From the NCBI RefSeq assembly GCF_037094685.1, contig NZ_CP146614.1:124001-188000 (forward strand): DNA of 64,000 bases. The letters run 5' to 3'. The notes below the pieces were generated by a model. It was given only the letters and a program-made list of their open reading frames with translations. It was not told the origin of the DNA and did no database searches. Shown piece after piece: positions 43,399 to 53,341 of the stretch. The translations under genes were made by a program, and so were the position numbers. Within the stretch, counting starts at the first letter, position 1. Each line of letters begins with the position of its first letter. The DNA comes from Massilia sp. METH4. Its GTDB lineage: Bacteria > Pseudomonadota > Gammaproteobacteria > Burkholderiales > Burkholderiaceae_D.

Positions 43399-43432
43399 AG
43401 CCCCGCCCGCGCAAGCCGGCGGGGCTTTTTCT
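43399..43432 (+). terminator. Intrinsic terminator of phoH
   Basis: The stem AGCCCCGCC/GGCGGGGCT (43399-43407 and 43418-43426) with a 10-nt loop is followed by TTTTTCTT. Confidence 0.92.
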
Positions 43433-43467
43433 TGCCGCAATGTTCCAAAGACCGGGGTCTGGAAGGA

Positions 43468-43489
43468 GTACCGCCATGCATGGCGGTAC
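43468..43489. repeat. 22-bp perfect palindrome between phoH and esterase genes
   Basis: GTACCGCCATG-CATGGCGGTAC is a perfect palindrome with no spacer, flanked by a wider imperfect AAGGAG...CTCCTT (43463-43468 and about 43511-43516). It lies between two convergent genes just after a terminator, as expected of a REP-like element. Confidence 0.7.
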
Positions 43490-43549
43490 CGCTGCGCCGG
43501 CAGGGAGCGATGCTCCTTGAAACCCCTGCTCCCCCCCGGTTTTAGGCAA

Positions 43550-44509
43550 CTATTTCTCTTTCTTGAGATACGCGCGCAGGCCGTGGGTCAGCACGAGGGG
43601 AAACACGCTGGCGTGGTCTTCATCCGCGAACACCTTCAGCCTCGTGGTCAAACCCGCGTAGCGGTGCGCGGCCAGGGCTCCGTGAAAATCGCGCAGGTCG
43701 GCGACCATGTCGGCCTGCTCCTCGCTGCGCGAGCGCCGCTTGCCCGGCGCCAGCGTTTCGCGGCTGCCGATGCCGAAGAAGACCGAAGCCGGCAAGTCCC
43801 TGTGCGCGCCGGCGTAGTCCCGCAAGCGGTCGAACATCACGCCGCGGTCGAACCAGAGTGACGGGCTGCCGAGGATGTAATGCTCGAAAGTGCGCGGGCG
43901 CGTCAGCAGCACTTGCAAACCCAGCAGGCTGCCGTAGGAATGGCCCATGAAGATCTTGCGGCCCATGTCGGCCCGATAGGCAGACGCGATATGCGGGAAC
44001 ACGTCATCGGCGATGAAGCGGGCGTAGGCGCCGGCCTCGCCCAGTACCACCGGGCGGCCCGGCATGTCGGCGCGGTAGCCGCGGAAGTCGGCGTTGCGCG
44101 GCACACTGGGCGTGTAGTCGCGGCGGCGGCTGTACACCGGTGTGTCGCCCATCGCATACGAGAGGCCCACCACGATCGACTCCTCCAGTCCGGCATGCTT
44201 GTGCAAACGCGACGCGATGCTGCGCGCCAGGGGAAACGCATAATTGGCGTCGACAACGAAGATCACCGGATAGCGCCTGCCGGACGTGCGGTAGGAATCG
44301 GGCAGCGCCACGAAAAGCTGGTAGTCGCGCTTGAGCGCCGTGGCGCGGATGTCGCGCACCTCCGTATTGTCGAGGACATACGCGGGCAGCGGCTGGGCAG
44401 GGGCGAGTGCTGGTCCGGCAGGTGCCGGGGCGGTGGACGTGGCAGCGTTGGCGGCGGCGGCAGGCGCGACAACGCACCATGCGGCGAGCAGGATCATCGG
44501 CAATGTCAA
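43550..44509 (-). CDS. Secreted alpha/beta hydrolase of the esterase D/Fes (IroE-like) family
   Basis: 319 aa. TTG start, supported by GGAGG at 44516-44520; a signal peptide (MILLAAWCVVAPAAAANA) follows. The alpha/beta hydrolase core has YPVIFVVDANYAFPLA, the nucleophile elbow FMGHSYGSLLGLQ (Ser of GHSYG) and DEDHASVFP with the catalytic His. Family members hydrolyse siderophore esters, S-formylglutathione or acetylated sugars; the periplasmic location fits a siderophore or glycan esterase. No iron-uptake genes are adjacent, so the substrate is open. Confidence 0.88.
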   Translation of the reverse strand: MTLPMILLAAWCVVAPAAAANAATSTAPAPAGPALAPAQPLPAYVLDNTEVRDIRATALKRDYQLFVALPDSYRTSGRRYPVIFVVDANYAFPLARSIASRLHKHAGLEESIVVGLSYAMGDTPVYSRRRDYTPSVPRNADFRGYRADMPGRPVVLGEAGAYARFIADDVFPHIASAYRADMGRKIFMGHSYGSLLGLQVLLTRPRTFEHYILGSPSLWFDRGVMFDRLRDYAGAHRDLPASVFFGIGSRETLAPGKRRSRSEEQADMVADLRDFHGALAAHRYAGLTTRLKVFADEDHASVFPLVLTHGLRAYLKKEK

Positions 44510-44565
44510 GGTATTCCTCCAGAAGTAAGCGGGCGATTGTGCCGCGCTTCGTTGCCGCAGCCGAT

Positions 44566-44597
44566 ATCCCTGGGATGGAATTGCCTATCCCGGGGAT
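44566..44597. promoter_or_regulatory. Two ATCCC-N-GGGAT palindromes with 21-bp spacing
   Basis: ATCCC-T-GGGAT (44566-44576) and ATCCC-G-GGGAT (44587-44597) have centres exactly 21 bp apart, two helical turns, so a regulator could bind both on one face. They lie about 32-60 bp upstream of the -10 element of the LytS-like gene and in the divergent region shared with the esterase gene. LytTR regulators often bind paired repeats with this spacing. Confidence 0.55.
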
Positions 44598-44625
44598 GGC
44601 CGCCGCCTGGAGCCATCGAGCCCGC

Positions 44626-44634
44626 TGCTATACT
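44626..44634 (+). promoter_or_regulatory. Extended -10 promoter of the LytS-LytTR operon
   Basis: TGCTATACT is an extended -10 (TGn plus TATACT). The expected start of transcription falls near 44641-44642, next to the ATG at 44643, so the kinase mRNA may be leaderless or nearly so; no ribosome binding site precedes that ATG. No -35 box is apparent, which suits an activated promoter. Confidence 0.5.
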
Positions 44635-44642
44635 TTTGGCCG

Positions 44643-45758
44643 ATGAACACGCCCGCCCTTCCCCGCCCTTCCAGCATGCCGAAACCCGCGGCGCGCACCG
44701 TGATCCTGAGCGCCCTGGTCTGGACGGCGATCAGTGCCCTGGGCGCCCTGCAAACGTACAGCGACAACCTGCGCACGGGCGTGGCCAGCCGCTACCCGGT
44801 GCTGCTGGCCACCTGGTTCATCGAATATGCGATCCCGCTGATGGTGCTGTCGGCCGTGCTGGTCACGGCGCTGGGCCGCTGGCCCGTGCTGGTGGCACGC
44901 CCCCGCCACGTGGTGCTGCTCTTCGTCGGCCTGGTGCTGCTGTTCCAGCCGGCGCAATGGCTGTACATCGCCTGGCTGCGCGGCTACCTCGATATCGCCA
45001 GCCTGGACGACGCGCGCCGCCTGCTGATGAAGATGCTGCTGGTCGGCTGGTTCACCACCACCGCCACCTTCGCCGCCATCCTGGCGATCCACTACTGGCG
45101 CCAGGCCAAGGAGCGCGAGCTCGCGTGGCAGCGCGCCCAGAACGACATGCTCAACCTGCGCCTGCAACTGGAGGAACAGCGCATGCTGGCGCTGCGCGCC
45201 CAGCTCGAGCCGCACTTCCTGTTCAACGCGCTCAACGCCATCAGCGCCCTGGTGCGCGCCGGCGACAAGCCGGTGGCGCTGGCCGGCATCGGCCGCCTCA
45301 GCACGCTGCTGCGCTATGCGCTGGCGGCCAGCACGGACCAGACGGCGACGCTGGCGGCGGAGTTGCAATTCGTGCGCGACTACCTCGACCTGCAACGGCT
45401 GCGCTACGGCGACCGGCTGCGCGTGGCCATCGAAGGCGCCGACGACACGCTGCTGCACGACGTCGACTGCCCGCCGCTGTCCCTGCAGCCGCTCGTGGAG
45501 AACGCGCTGCGCCACGACCTCGATTGCCACGAAGGCCCGGGCGACATCACGCTATCGTTCGCCCGCGAGGTCAACGAGATGGTCGTGACGGTCACCAATC
45601 CCGTGAGCACACAGGCGTCGCCGAATCCCGGCGCCGGCCTCGGGCTGGCCAACACGCGCGACCGGCTGGAGCGGCTCACGCCCGGCGCCGCGCTGCATGC
45701 CGGCGTGCGCGGCACGCGCTTCGTGGCCGAAGTGCGGCTGCCGTTGGCGAAAGAGTGA
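44643..45758 (+). CDS. LytS/AlgZ-type sensor histidine kinase
   Basis: 371 aa. Four membrane helices occupy about residues 18-150 without a separate sensor domain. The His_kinase domain has His191 in LRAQLEPHFLFNALNAISALV, followed by the HATPase with SLQPLVENALRHDLD and GAGLGLANTRDRLERL. It is the membrane partner of the LytTR regulator that starts 1 bp after its stop codon. The stimulus is unknown. Confidence 0.93.
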   Translation: MNTPALPRPSSMPKPAARTVILSALVWTAISALGALQTYSDNLRTGVASRYPVLLATWFIEYAIPLMVLSAVLVTALGRWPVLVARPRHVVLLFVGLVLLFQPAQWLYIAWLRGYLDIASLDDARRLLMKMLLVGWFTTTATFAAILAIHYWRQAKERELAWQRAQNDMLNLRLQLEEQRMLALRAQLEPHFLFNALNAISALVRAGDKPVALAGIGRLSTLLRYALAASTDQTATLAAELQFVRDYLDLQRLRYGDRLRVAIEGADDTLLHDVDCPPLSLQPLVENALRHDLDCHEGPGDITLSFAREVNEMVVTVTNPVSTQASPNPGAGLGLANTRDRLERLTPGAALHAGVRGTRFVAEVRLPLAKE

Positions 45759-45759
45759 C

Positions 45760-46512
45760 ATGGCGATCCGCTACCTGATCGTCGACGACGAGGAACCCGG
45801 CCGTGCCAACCTGCGCATGGCCCTGGCCGACCACCCCGGCTGGGAGCTGGCCGCCGAATGCGACGGCAACGCGCAAGCGCGCGCCTGCCTGGCGCGGCAT
45901 GACGTCGACGTGATCTTCCTCGACGTGCAGATGCCCAGAGAACCGGGCCTGGCGCTGGCCCGCGAGCTGTCGCGGCTGCGCGAGCCGCCGCTCATCGTGT
46001 TCGTCACCGCTTTCAGCGAACATGCGATCGATGCGTTCGAGGTGCATGCGCTGGACTACCTGCTGAAGCCCCTGGACGACGCGCGGCTGGCCCAGGCCGT
46101 CGAGCGCGCGGCGGCGATGCTGCGGCAGCGCCAGCGCGAAGCCTACGGCACGGCCCTGCGCGACCATGCCGAAGCCGCCACCTATCCGGAACGCATCGGC
46201 GTGCGCTCCGTGGGCCGCATCGAGCAGGTGCTCGTCGCCGATATCCTGTGGATGGAAGCGGCCGGCAACTATGTCGAGCTGCGCCTGCCGGGCCGCACCG
46301 TGCTGCACCGGATCACGCTGAACCGCCTGGAAGCCCTGCTCGACCCGGCGCTCTTCCTGCGTGTGCATCGCGGCGCGATCGTGCGCCGCGACCAGATCGG
46401 CAGCCTCGTCACCGGCGGCGAGGGCAGCCACAAGCTGATGCTGCGCTGCGGCGGCGTGGTGCCCGTCAGCGCCAGCTACCTGGCTGCGCTCAAGGCGGCC
46501 ATGGCAGCTTGA
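45760..46512 (+). CDS. LytTR-family response regulator (LytR/AlgR type)
   Basis: 250 aa. The receiver domain has YLIVDDEEPG, phosphoacceptor Asp55 (VIFLDVQMP) and Lys in DYLLKPLDD. The LytTR DNA-binding domain runs from about residue 145 to the end (IGVRSVGRIEQVLVADILWMEAAGNYVELRLP, FLRVHRGAIVRRDQIGSLV). LytTR regulators bind paired direct or inverted repeats; the twin palindromes at 44566-44597 are the candidate site for autoregulation. Confidence 0.95.
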   Translation: MAIRYLIVDDEEPGRANLRMALADHPGWELAAECDGNAQARACLARHDVDVIFLDVQMPREPGLALARELSRLREPPLIVFVTAFSEHAIDAFEVHALDYLLKPLDDARLAQAVERAAAMLRQRQREAYGTALRDHAEAATYPERIGVRSVGRIEQVLVADILWMEAAGNYVELRLPGRTVLHRITLNRLEALLDPALFLRVHRGAIVRRDQIGSLVTGGEGSHKLMLRCGGVVPVSASYLAALKAAMAA

Positions 46513-46552
46513 GGCAGGCCGCCGGCTCGGGCGCCCCCGTCGCCCCGACCAG

Positions 46553-46981
46553 TTACGCCATGGCGACCCTGCGGGCGATCGGATGCCCATCCTTCAGTTG
46601 CAGCAGGTCCCACAGGTTGCCGTACAAATCCTCGAAAACGGCCACCAGGCCGTAATCCTCTTCCTTCGGCTCGCGAACGAAGCGCACGCCCTGGGTGCGC
46701 AAGCGTTCGATATCGCGCCAGAAGTCGTCGGTGTTCAGGAACAGGAACACCCTCCCGCCGGCCTGGTTGCCGATCGCCGCCTCCTGCTCCGGCCGTGCCG
46801 CGCGTGCCAGCAGGATGGTCGTCCCCGCGCCGCCCTGCGGCGCCACGACGACCCAGCGCTTGTCCTGCGCGGGCTGGTAGGTATCGTCGAGCAGCTCGAA
46901 ACCGAGCTTGTTCACGTAGAAGTCGATCGCTTCGTCGTAATCGCGCACCACGAGGGCAATGTGTACGATCGCCTGTTTCAT
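46553..46981 (-). CDS. VOC-superfamily (glyoxalase/dioxygenase-like) protein
   Basis: 142 aa from ATG 46981 with AGGGAGA upstream; 13 further in-frame codons upstream are unlikely. Two beta-alpha-beta-beta-beta modules are marked by VHIALVVRDYDEAIDFYVNKLGFELL and VAVFEDLYGNLWDLLQL. His and Glu at the positions of VOC metal ligands are present (VHIALV; YGNLWDLL). It is probably a stress-detoxification or unassigned VOC enzyme. It converges on the LytTR gene. Confidence 0.88.
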   Translation of the reverse strand: MKQAIVHIALVVRDYDEAIDFYVNKLGFELLDDTYQPAQDKRWVVVAPQGGAGTTILLARAARPEQEAAIGNQAGGRVFLFLNTDDFWRDIERLRTQGVRFVREPKEEDYGLVAVFEDLYGNLWDLLQLKDGHPIARRVAMA

Positions 46982-47004
46982 CCGTCTCCCTTCAGCGCGC
47001 GCGC

Positions 47005-47035
47005 TTGACCTTCCCCCCATGGGAAGGCTTACAGT
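47005..47035 (+). promoter_or_regulatory. CueR-type (MerR-family) promoter of copZ
   Basis: TTGACC (47005-47010) and TACAGT (47030-47035) are separated by 19 bp, the long spacer typical of MerR-family activation. The spacer and -35 contain the dyad CCTTCCC-CCCAT-GGGAAGG (47009-47027), close to the CueR box. The regulator is encoded at 48064-48459. Confidence 0.85.
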
Positions 47036-47064
47036 ACGCCCATCGACATTGAAAGGAGTATCGC

Positions 47065-47265
47065 ATGTACGAACTGCAAGTGGAAAACATGAGCTGCGGC
47101 CACTGCGTCGCGGCCGTCACGAAAGCCGTCAAGGCGGTCGACGGCAATGCCCAGGTCGACGTCGACCTGGCAGCCAAGGGCGTGAAGGTGCAATCCGGCG
47201 CGCCGCTGGACGCCGTGAAGGCGGCGATCGTGGACGCGGGCTACCCCGTCACCAGCGCCCGCTGA
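47065..47265 (+). CDS. copZ: Copper chaperone (HMA domain, CopZ-like)
   Basis: 66 aa, a single heavy-metal-associated domain with the Cu(I)-binding M-S-C-G-H-C near residue 9. AAAGGAG precedes the start. It should carry Cu(I) to the P-type ATPase encoded at 48456-50675. The promoter at 47005-47035 places it under CueR. The GST gene converges on it. Confidence 0.93.
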   Translation: MYELQVENMSCGHCVAAVTKAVKAVDGNAQVDVDLAAKGVKVQSGAPLDAVKAAIVDAGYPVTSAR

Positions 47266-47268
47266 ACA

Positions 47269-47988
47269 CTACTTCTCCAGCTCCGGATAGCGGCGGAATA
47301 TCCCTTCCTCGTTGAAGGAAATCCGCCGCTTCGACTTCAGGTAGGCGGCGATGTTCGGCCGCGCGGCCACCTCGTCGTGCAGCGCCGCCAGGCGCGGCCA
47401 CTGCGGCTCCAGCCGCGCCATCGTCTTCGGGAACGCATAGCGCAAGCCCGCCACAAGCTGGAACAGCGACAGGTCCACATAAGTGAGCTTCGAGCCCACC
47501 GCGAAATTGCCGCGGCCCGGATTGGCCGCCAGCACGTTCTCGAAATACCCCAGGAACTTCGGTATGCGCGCCGCGCAGAAGTCCCTGGCGCGCGCCTTCG
47601 CTTCCTTCTTCTGTTCCTCGTAATAGCTGTTCACCGAGATGGGGTGGTGGGTGTCGTGCGCCTCGGCCACGATGTCGGCGATCGTCAGCTGCAACTGATT
47701 GCACCACAGGCGCCCTTTTTCGTTGCGCGGCGCAAGGCCGTGACGGGCACCAAGGAACAGCAGGATGTTGGTGGTCTGCCCGATCAGCAGTTCGCCGGCG
47801 CGCAGCACGGGCGGCGCGAACGCGGCCAGCGGCTCGCAACGAAAGTCGAGCGAGGCTTCCAGTTGCGGCATGCCTTTCGGGGCGCGCGCCACGTCGCGGT
47901 AAGGCACGCCCGCTTCTTCCAGCGCCAGCCGCACGAATTCGCCGCGGCCCTGGATCGTGGGCCAGTAATACAGGGTGTAGGGTTCCAC
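47269..47988 (-). CDS. Glutathione S-transferase family protein
   Basis: 239 aa. The thioredoxin-like N-terminal domain has YTLYYWPTIQGRGEFVRLALEEAG (the RGE motif of sigma-class-like GSTs) and the C-terminal helical domain DIVAEAHDTHHPISVNSYYE, then LTYVDLSLFQLVAGLRY. It is a detoxification or isomerase enzyme of uncertain substrate. It lies within the copper-gene neighbourhood, but nothing links it to copper. Confidence 0.9.
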   Translation of the reverse strand: MEPYTLYYWPTIQGRGEFVRLALEEAGVPYRDVARAPKGMPQLEASLDFRCEPLAAFAPPVLRAGELLIGQTTNILLFLGARHGLAPRNEKGRLWCNQLQLTIADIVAEAHDTHHPISVNSYYEEQKKEAKARARDFCAARIPKFLGYFENVLAANPGRGNFAVGSKLTYVDLSLFQLVAGLRYAFPKTMARLEPQWPRLAALHDEVAARPNIAAYLKSKRRISFNEEGIFRRYPELEK

Positions 47989-48063
47989 AGCGCCTCCATT
48001 GAATATGGCGATTCTAGCCCGGCCGCGCTGGCCGGCGGCGCATCGCTGGAAGCTTCGGGAATG

Positions 48064-48455
48064 CTACGCGGCGCTGCTGGCGATCCCCTGCAGGATCGGG
48101 CAATCGGGCCGCTCGTCGCCATGGCAGCACGCAGCCAGCGTGGCGATCGTGTCGCGCATTTCCGTCAGCTCGCGGATGCGCTCCTCCAGTTCGGCCACGT
48201 GGTCCAGCGCGATGCGCTTCACGTCGGCGCTGGCGCGGCTGCCGTCCTGCCACAGCGACAGCAGCTCGGCGATGCGCTCCAGCGAGAACCCCAGCTTGCG
48301 CGCGCGCCGGATGAAGCGCAGCGTGTGCACTTCGCGCTGGCCATACACGCGGTAGCCGCTGTCGGTGCGCTGCGCCGCAGGCACCAGGCCGATGCTTTCA
48401 TAGTAGCGGATCATCTTCGCCGTCACGCCCGAGGCGGTGGCGGCCTGCCCGATAT

Positions 48456-48459
<4 letters not shown>
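48064..48459 (-). CDS. cueR: Copper-responsive MerR-family regulator CueR
   Basis: 131 aa. The MerR HTH is at the N-terminus ([25 protein letters not shown]) followed by a long dimerisation helix. Cu(I)-binding cysteines Cys112 and Cys120 in [13 protein letters not shown] match the CueR metal loop. It overlaps the copA stop codon by ATGA, so repressor/activator and pump are made together, and should act on both MerR-type promoters at 47005-47035 and 50705-50735. Confidence 0.94.
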
Positions 48460-50675
<2,216 letters not shown>

Positions 50676-50704
50676 CTCGATACTCCTGCTGCCATGATGT
50701 CGTC

Positions 50705-50735
50705 AGGATGGAGTATCCCATGATGGGAAGGTCAA
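50705..50735 (-). promoter_or_regulatory. CueR-type (MerR-family) promoter of copA-cueR
   Basis: On the minus strand TTGACC (50735-50730) runs into a dyad TCCCAT-C-ATGGGA; a 19-bp spacer would put the -10 at 50710-50705 (CATCCT), a poor hexamer. The sequence TTGACCTTCCC is shared with the copZ promoter at 47005-47015. Confidence 0.65.
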
Positions 50736-50762
50736 GCGGTTTTCAAAGGCGTTCTTATTGCC

Positions 50763-50815
50763 GAGCCCGAGTCCCGCGGTGTCTCCCGGTGCCAGGCACC
50801 GCGGGACACGGGCTC
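50763..50815. repeat. Long GC-rich hairpin between copA and the GAF-ATPase gene
   Basis: The 19-bp arms (50763-50781, 50797-50815) match at 18 positions; the loop itself contains GGTGCC-AG-GGCACC-like sequence at the stem junction. The region has GTCCCGCGGTG ends, related in layout to the GGTGTC hairpins on the left of the window. From there to 50980 no gene was found. Confidence 0.75.
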
Positions 50816-50980
50816 GAGCATTGCAAGGACGCATGGTGTGCATGCGAGCCGGTTCGTCAGCACATCCTTGCCACAAGAAATCATTTCCCTGAAAGCGGCC
50901 AGAGGCGTTGAAAAAAACGCTATCATCCGGGGAGATTCGCCGGCCTTGCCGGGCCGTAACGAAACAGGAATGGACAACGC

Positions 50981-51058
50981 ATGAAATTCAGATTTTGGGC
51001 GATGCGCGGCGCGATCGACCGGCCGGCGCGCGGCGTGGACGCGCCGATGGCGGGATGA
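50981..51058 (+). CDS. 25-aa leader peptide ORF coupled to the GAF-ATPase gene
   Basis: ATG 50981, with AGGA about 11 bp upstream (spacing longer than ideal), opens a 25-codon frame whose stop overlaps the ATG at 51055 (ATGA). The peptide begins MKFRFWAMRG and is rich in Arg. It could couple translation of the downstream gene, or mark a frameshift in what was once a longer N-terminus. Too short to judge by itself. Confidence 0.4.
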   Translation: MKFRFWAMRGAIDRPARGVDAPMAG

Positions 51059-52893
51059 ACACGCTTGCGGACCCGTTCCAGCCGGCCGTGGCGGCACTGG
51101 CCGCGCAGTGGCGGCAGACGGCCAGCCTGGACGAGATCATGCTCGCTGCGCATGACGCCGCCGCCGTGTTCGGCTGCGACCGGCTCACGCTGTATGCCGT
51201 GGACGCCGACGGCGATTACCTCATCTCGAAGGCAAGGACGCAGGATGCCTGCCGCGACGTGAAGGTGGCGATCGGGCCGCACAGCATCGCCGGCCTGGCG
51301 GCGCAGACGCGCAACCCCGTCCACGTGGCGGACGCCCATGACGATGCCGAACTGGCGCGCATCGCGCCCGGCCTGCGCTTCCCGCGCGGCGTGGACGAGC
51401 GCACCGGTTACCGCACCAGGCAGGTGCTGGCCGTGCCGCTCGTGGCACCGGACAGCGGCGCGCTGCTGGGCGTGATCCAGCTCGTCAACACGCGCGACGG
51501 CGATCCCTTCCCGGCCCTGGCCGCCGAGGCGGCGGCACGCCTGGGCGAAGCGCTCGCGCCGCGATTGGCGCCCCACGCGCCCCACGCGCGACAGGCGGCG
51601 GCGCAGGCGGTGGAGCAGCCGCCCGCCCTGCCTGCCGCCGCGCCGGCACGGGCGGGCGGCGATGCGGCGCGCCTGCTTGCCCGCATCGTGGCCGATGCGC
51701 GGCGCCTCGGGGCCCGCGCGATCCATATCGAGCCGGCACCCGGCGGCGCCATGATTCGCCTGCGCCGCGACGGCGTCCTGGCCCCCTATGCCACCCTGCC
51801 CGCCGGGCGTGCCGACGCCCTCGTGCAGCACCTGGCGGCTGCCGGCGGCCTTGCCCGCGGTGGGCCGGGCCAGCCGCGCCAGGGCACCCTCGACGGCCGC
51901 GCGCACGGCTGGCCGGACGTGCTGCTGCACGCCACCGCGATCCCGTCCGCGGCCGGCATGGACCTGGTGCTGCGGTTGGCCGAGGCGCGGCCACCGATAC
52001 CGCTGGCGCAACTGGACATGGCGCCGGACGATCTCGCCCGCCTGCAGGCCATCCTGGAACTGCCGCGCGGCCTGCTGCTGGTATGCGGCCCGCAGGATGC
52101 CGGCAAGAGCACTACCCTGCATGCGCTGCTGGGCGGCCTGGCCGGCCCGCACCGCAAGGTCTGCACGGCCGAAGACGATCCGGCGCCACCGCAGCCCGGC
52201 CTGTGCCAGGTGCGGCTCGGCGGCGCCGCCGGGCTCGACGCCGCCGCCGCGCTCGAAGCGTTCCGGCAGGCCGATGCCGACGTGATCATGGTCGATGCGC
52301 TGCGTGGGGGCGTGGCGGCAGGGCTGGCCATCGAGGCGGCCCTCGCCGGCCGGCTGGTACTGGCCGCGCTGCCCGCACGCGGTGCCGCGGAGGGCGCGTT
52401 GCGGCTGCTGGACCTGGTTGCCGACCCGTTCGCGGTGGGCGACGCGCTGGCCGGCGTGCTGGCGCAGCGGCTGGTGCGGCGACTGTGCACTGCATGCCGG
52501 CAGCCCTACCACCCCGGTGCGGCCGAACTGGAACTGCTGCTGACGGAATATTGCGCGGAAATGCCGGCGGCCGGCGAGGCCGCCACCGCCGCCATGCGCG
52601 ACCACCTGCTGGCGAGCTGGCGCCGGCTCCACGGCGATGGTGGCAGCATCACGCTGTATCGCCAGGTCGGCTGCGCCGCATGCGCGGGCGGCTACCGGGG
52701 CCGCAGCGCCCTGTTCGAGCTGATGGCGGGCGGCGCGGGCATGGCCCGGCTGCTGGCGCAGCGGCCGGACGCGGCACGCCTGGCCACGGCGGCGCAGGAT
52801 GACGGCATGCGCACGCTGAAGATGGATGGCATCGACAAGGTGCTGGCCGGGATCACCGATATCGGGTCGGTGCGCGCGGCCTGCGCCAGGTAA
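51055..52893 (+). CDS. GAF domain fused to degenerate GspE/PilB-like ATPase
   Basis: 612 aa from ATG 51055. Residues about 10-165 are a GAF domain (TLYAVDADGDYLISKAR, IAGLAAQTRNPVHVADAHDD, VLAVPLVAPDSGALLGVIQLVN). After a Pro/Ala linker, residues about 195-612 follow the secretion-ATPase layout: Walker A CGPQDAGKSTTLHALL (about 345-358), an Asp-box-like TAEDDP, a Walker B-like ADVIMVDALRG where active PilB/GspE have VGEIRD, and a C-terminal zinc site (RRLCTACRQPY and GCAACAGGYRGR, four Cys). The loss of the GE motif suggests weak or no ATP hydrolysis. No pilus or type II secretion gene is nearby. Confidence 0.8.
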   Translation: MNTLADPFQPAVAALAAQWRQTASLDEIMLAAHDAAAVFGCDRLTLYAVDADGDYLISKARTQDACRDVKVAIGPHSIAGLAAQTRNPVHVADAHDDAELARIAPGLRFPRGVDERTGYRTRQVLAVPLVAPDSGALLGVIQLVNTRDGDPFPALAAEAAARLGEALAPRLAPHAPHARQAAAQAVEQPPALPAAAPARAGGDAARLLARIVADARRLGARAIHIEPAPGGAMIRLRRDGVLAPYATLPAGRADALVQHLAAAGGLARGGPGQPRQGTLDGRAHGWPDVLLHATAIPSAAGMDLVLRLAEARPPIPLAQLDMAPDDLARLQAILELPRGLLLVCGPQDAGKSTTLHALLGGLAGPHRKVCTAEDDPAPPQPGLCQVRLGGAAGLDAAAALEAFRQADADVIMVDALRGGVAAGLAIEAALAGRLVLAALPARGAAEGALRLLDLVADPFAVGDALAGVLAQRLVRRLCTACRQPYHPGAAELELLLTEYCAEMPAAGEAATAAMRDHLLASWRRLHGDGGSITLYRQVGCAACAGGYRGRSALFELMAGGAGMARLLAQRPDAARLATAAQDDGMRTLKMDGIDKVLAGITDIGSVRAACAR

Positions 52894-52901
52894 GGAAACA
52901 C

Positions 52902-53327
52902 ATGGAGAAACTGAGAGGTACCGTGAGCGAGCTGCGGCGTGGAAAGACCGTATCGTACAACCCCAGCACAGGCACCAGCACCATCCACGCGGCCGTGTTC
53001 CGGCTCGACGGGCAACTGGTGAAGATCGTCTCGAACGCGCCGCTCGTGATCGCCGAGGGGCAGGAACTGGTGGTGGTGGGCCGCCGCCGCGCCAAGCTGT
53101 TCACGGCCTATGCCCACCGCAATCTCACCACGGGCCAGGAAGGGCACGAAGGCTGGGCCACGCGGCTCGTGGTGACGATCCTCGTGGTGACGGGCGCGCT
53201 GTGGCTGGGCAGCCTGATGGGCGGCGACTATGCGGTGGTGTTCGGCGCCACCTTCGTCGCGCTCGGCATCGCCATGGCCTGGCGTTCGCTGGAAGTGGTG
53301 CAGGCGCTGGTCATGTTGCGCCGCTGA
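52902..53327 (+). CDS. Membrane protein of unknown function
   Basis: 141 aa, starting 8 bp after the GAF-ATPase gene. The N-terminal half (residues 1-80) is a soluble beta-rich domain resembling an OB/NfeD-like fold (GTVSELRRGKTVSYNPSTGT, VIAEGQELVVVGRRRAKLF); two membrane helices follow (VVTILVVTGALWLGSLMG, YAVVFGATFVALGIAMAW). Function unknown; cotranscription with the GAF-ATPase suggests a membrane partner. Confidence 0.75.
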   Translation: MEKLRGTVSELRRGKTVSYNPSTGTSTIHAAVFRLDGQLVKIVSNAPLVIAEGQELVVVGRRRAKLFTAYAHRNLTTGQEGHEGWATRLVVTILVVTGALWLGSLMGGDYAVVFGATFVALGIAMAWRSLEVVQALVMLRR

Positions 53328-53341
53328 CGCAGGAGGAAAAG

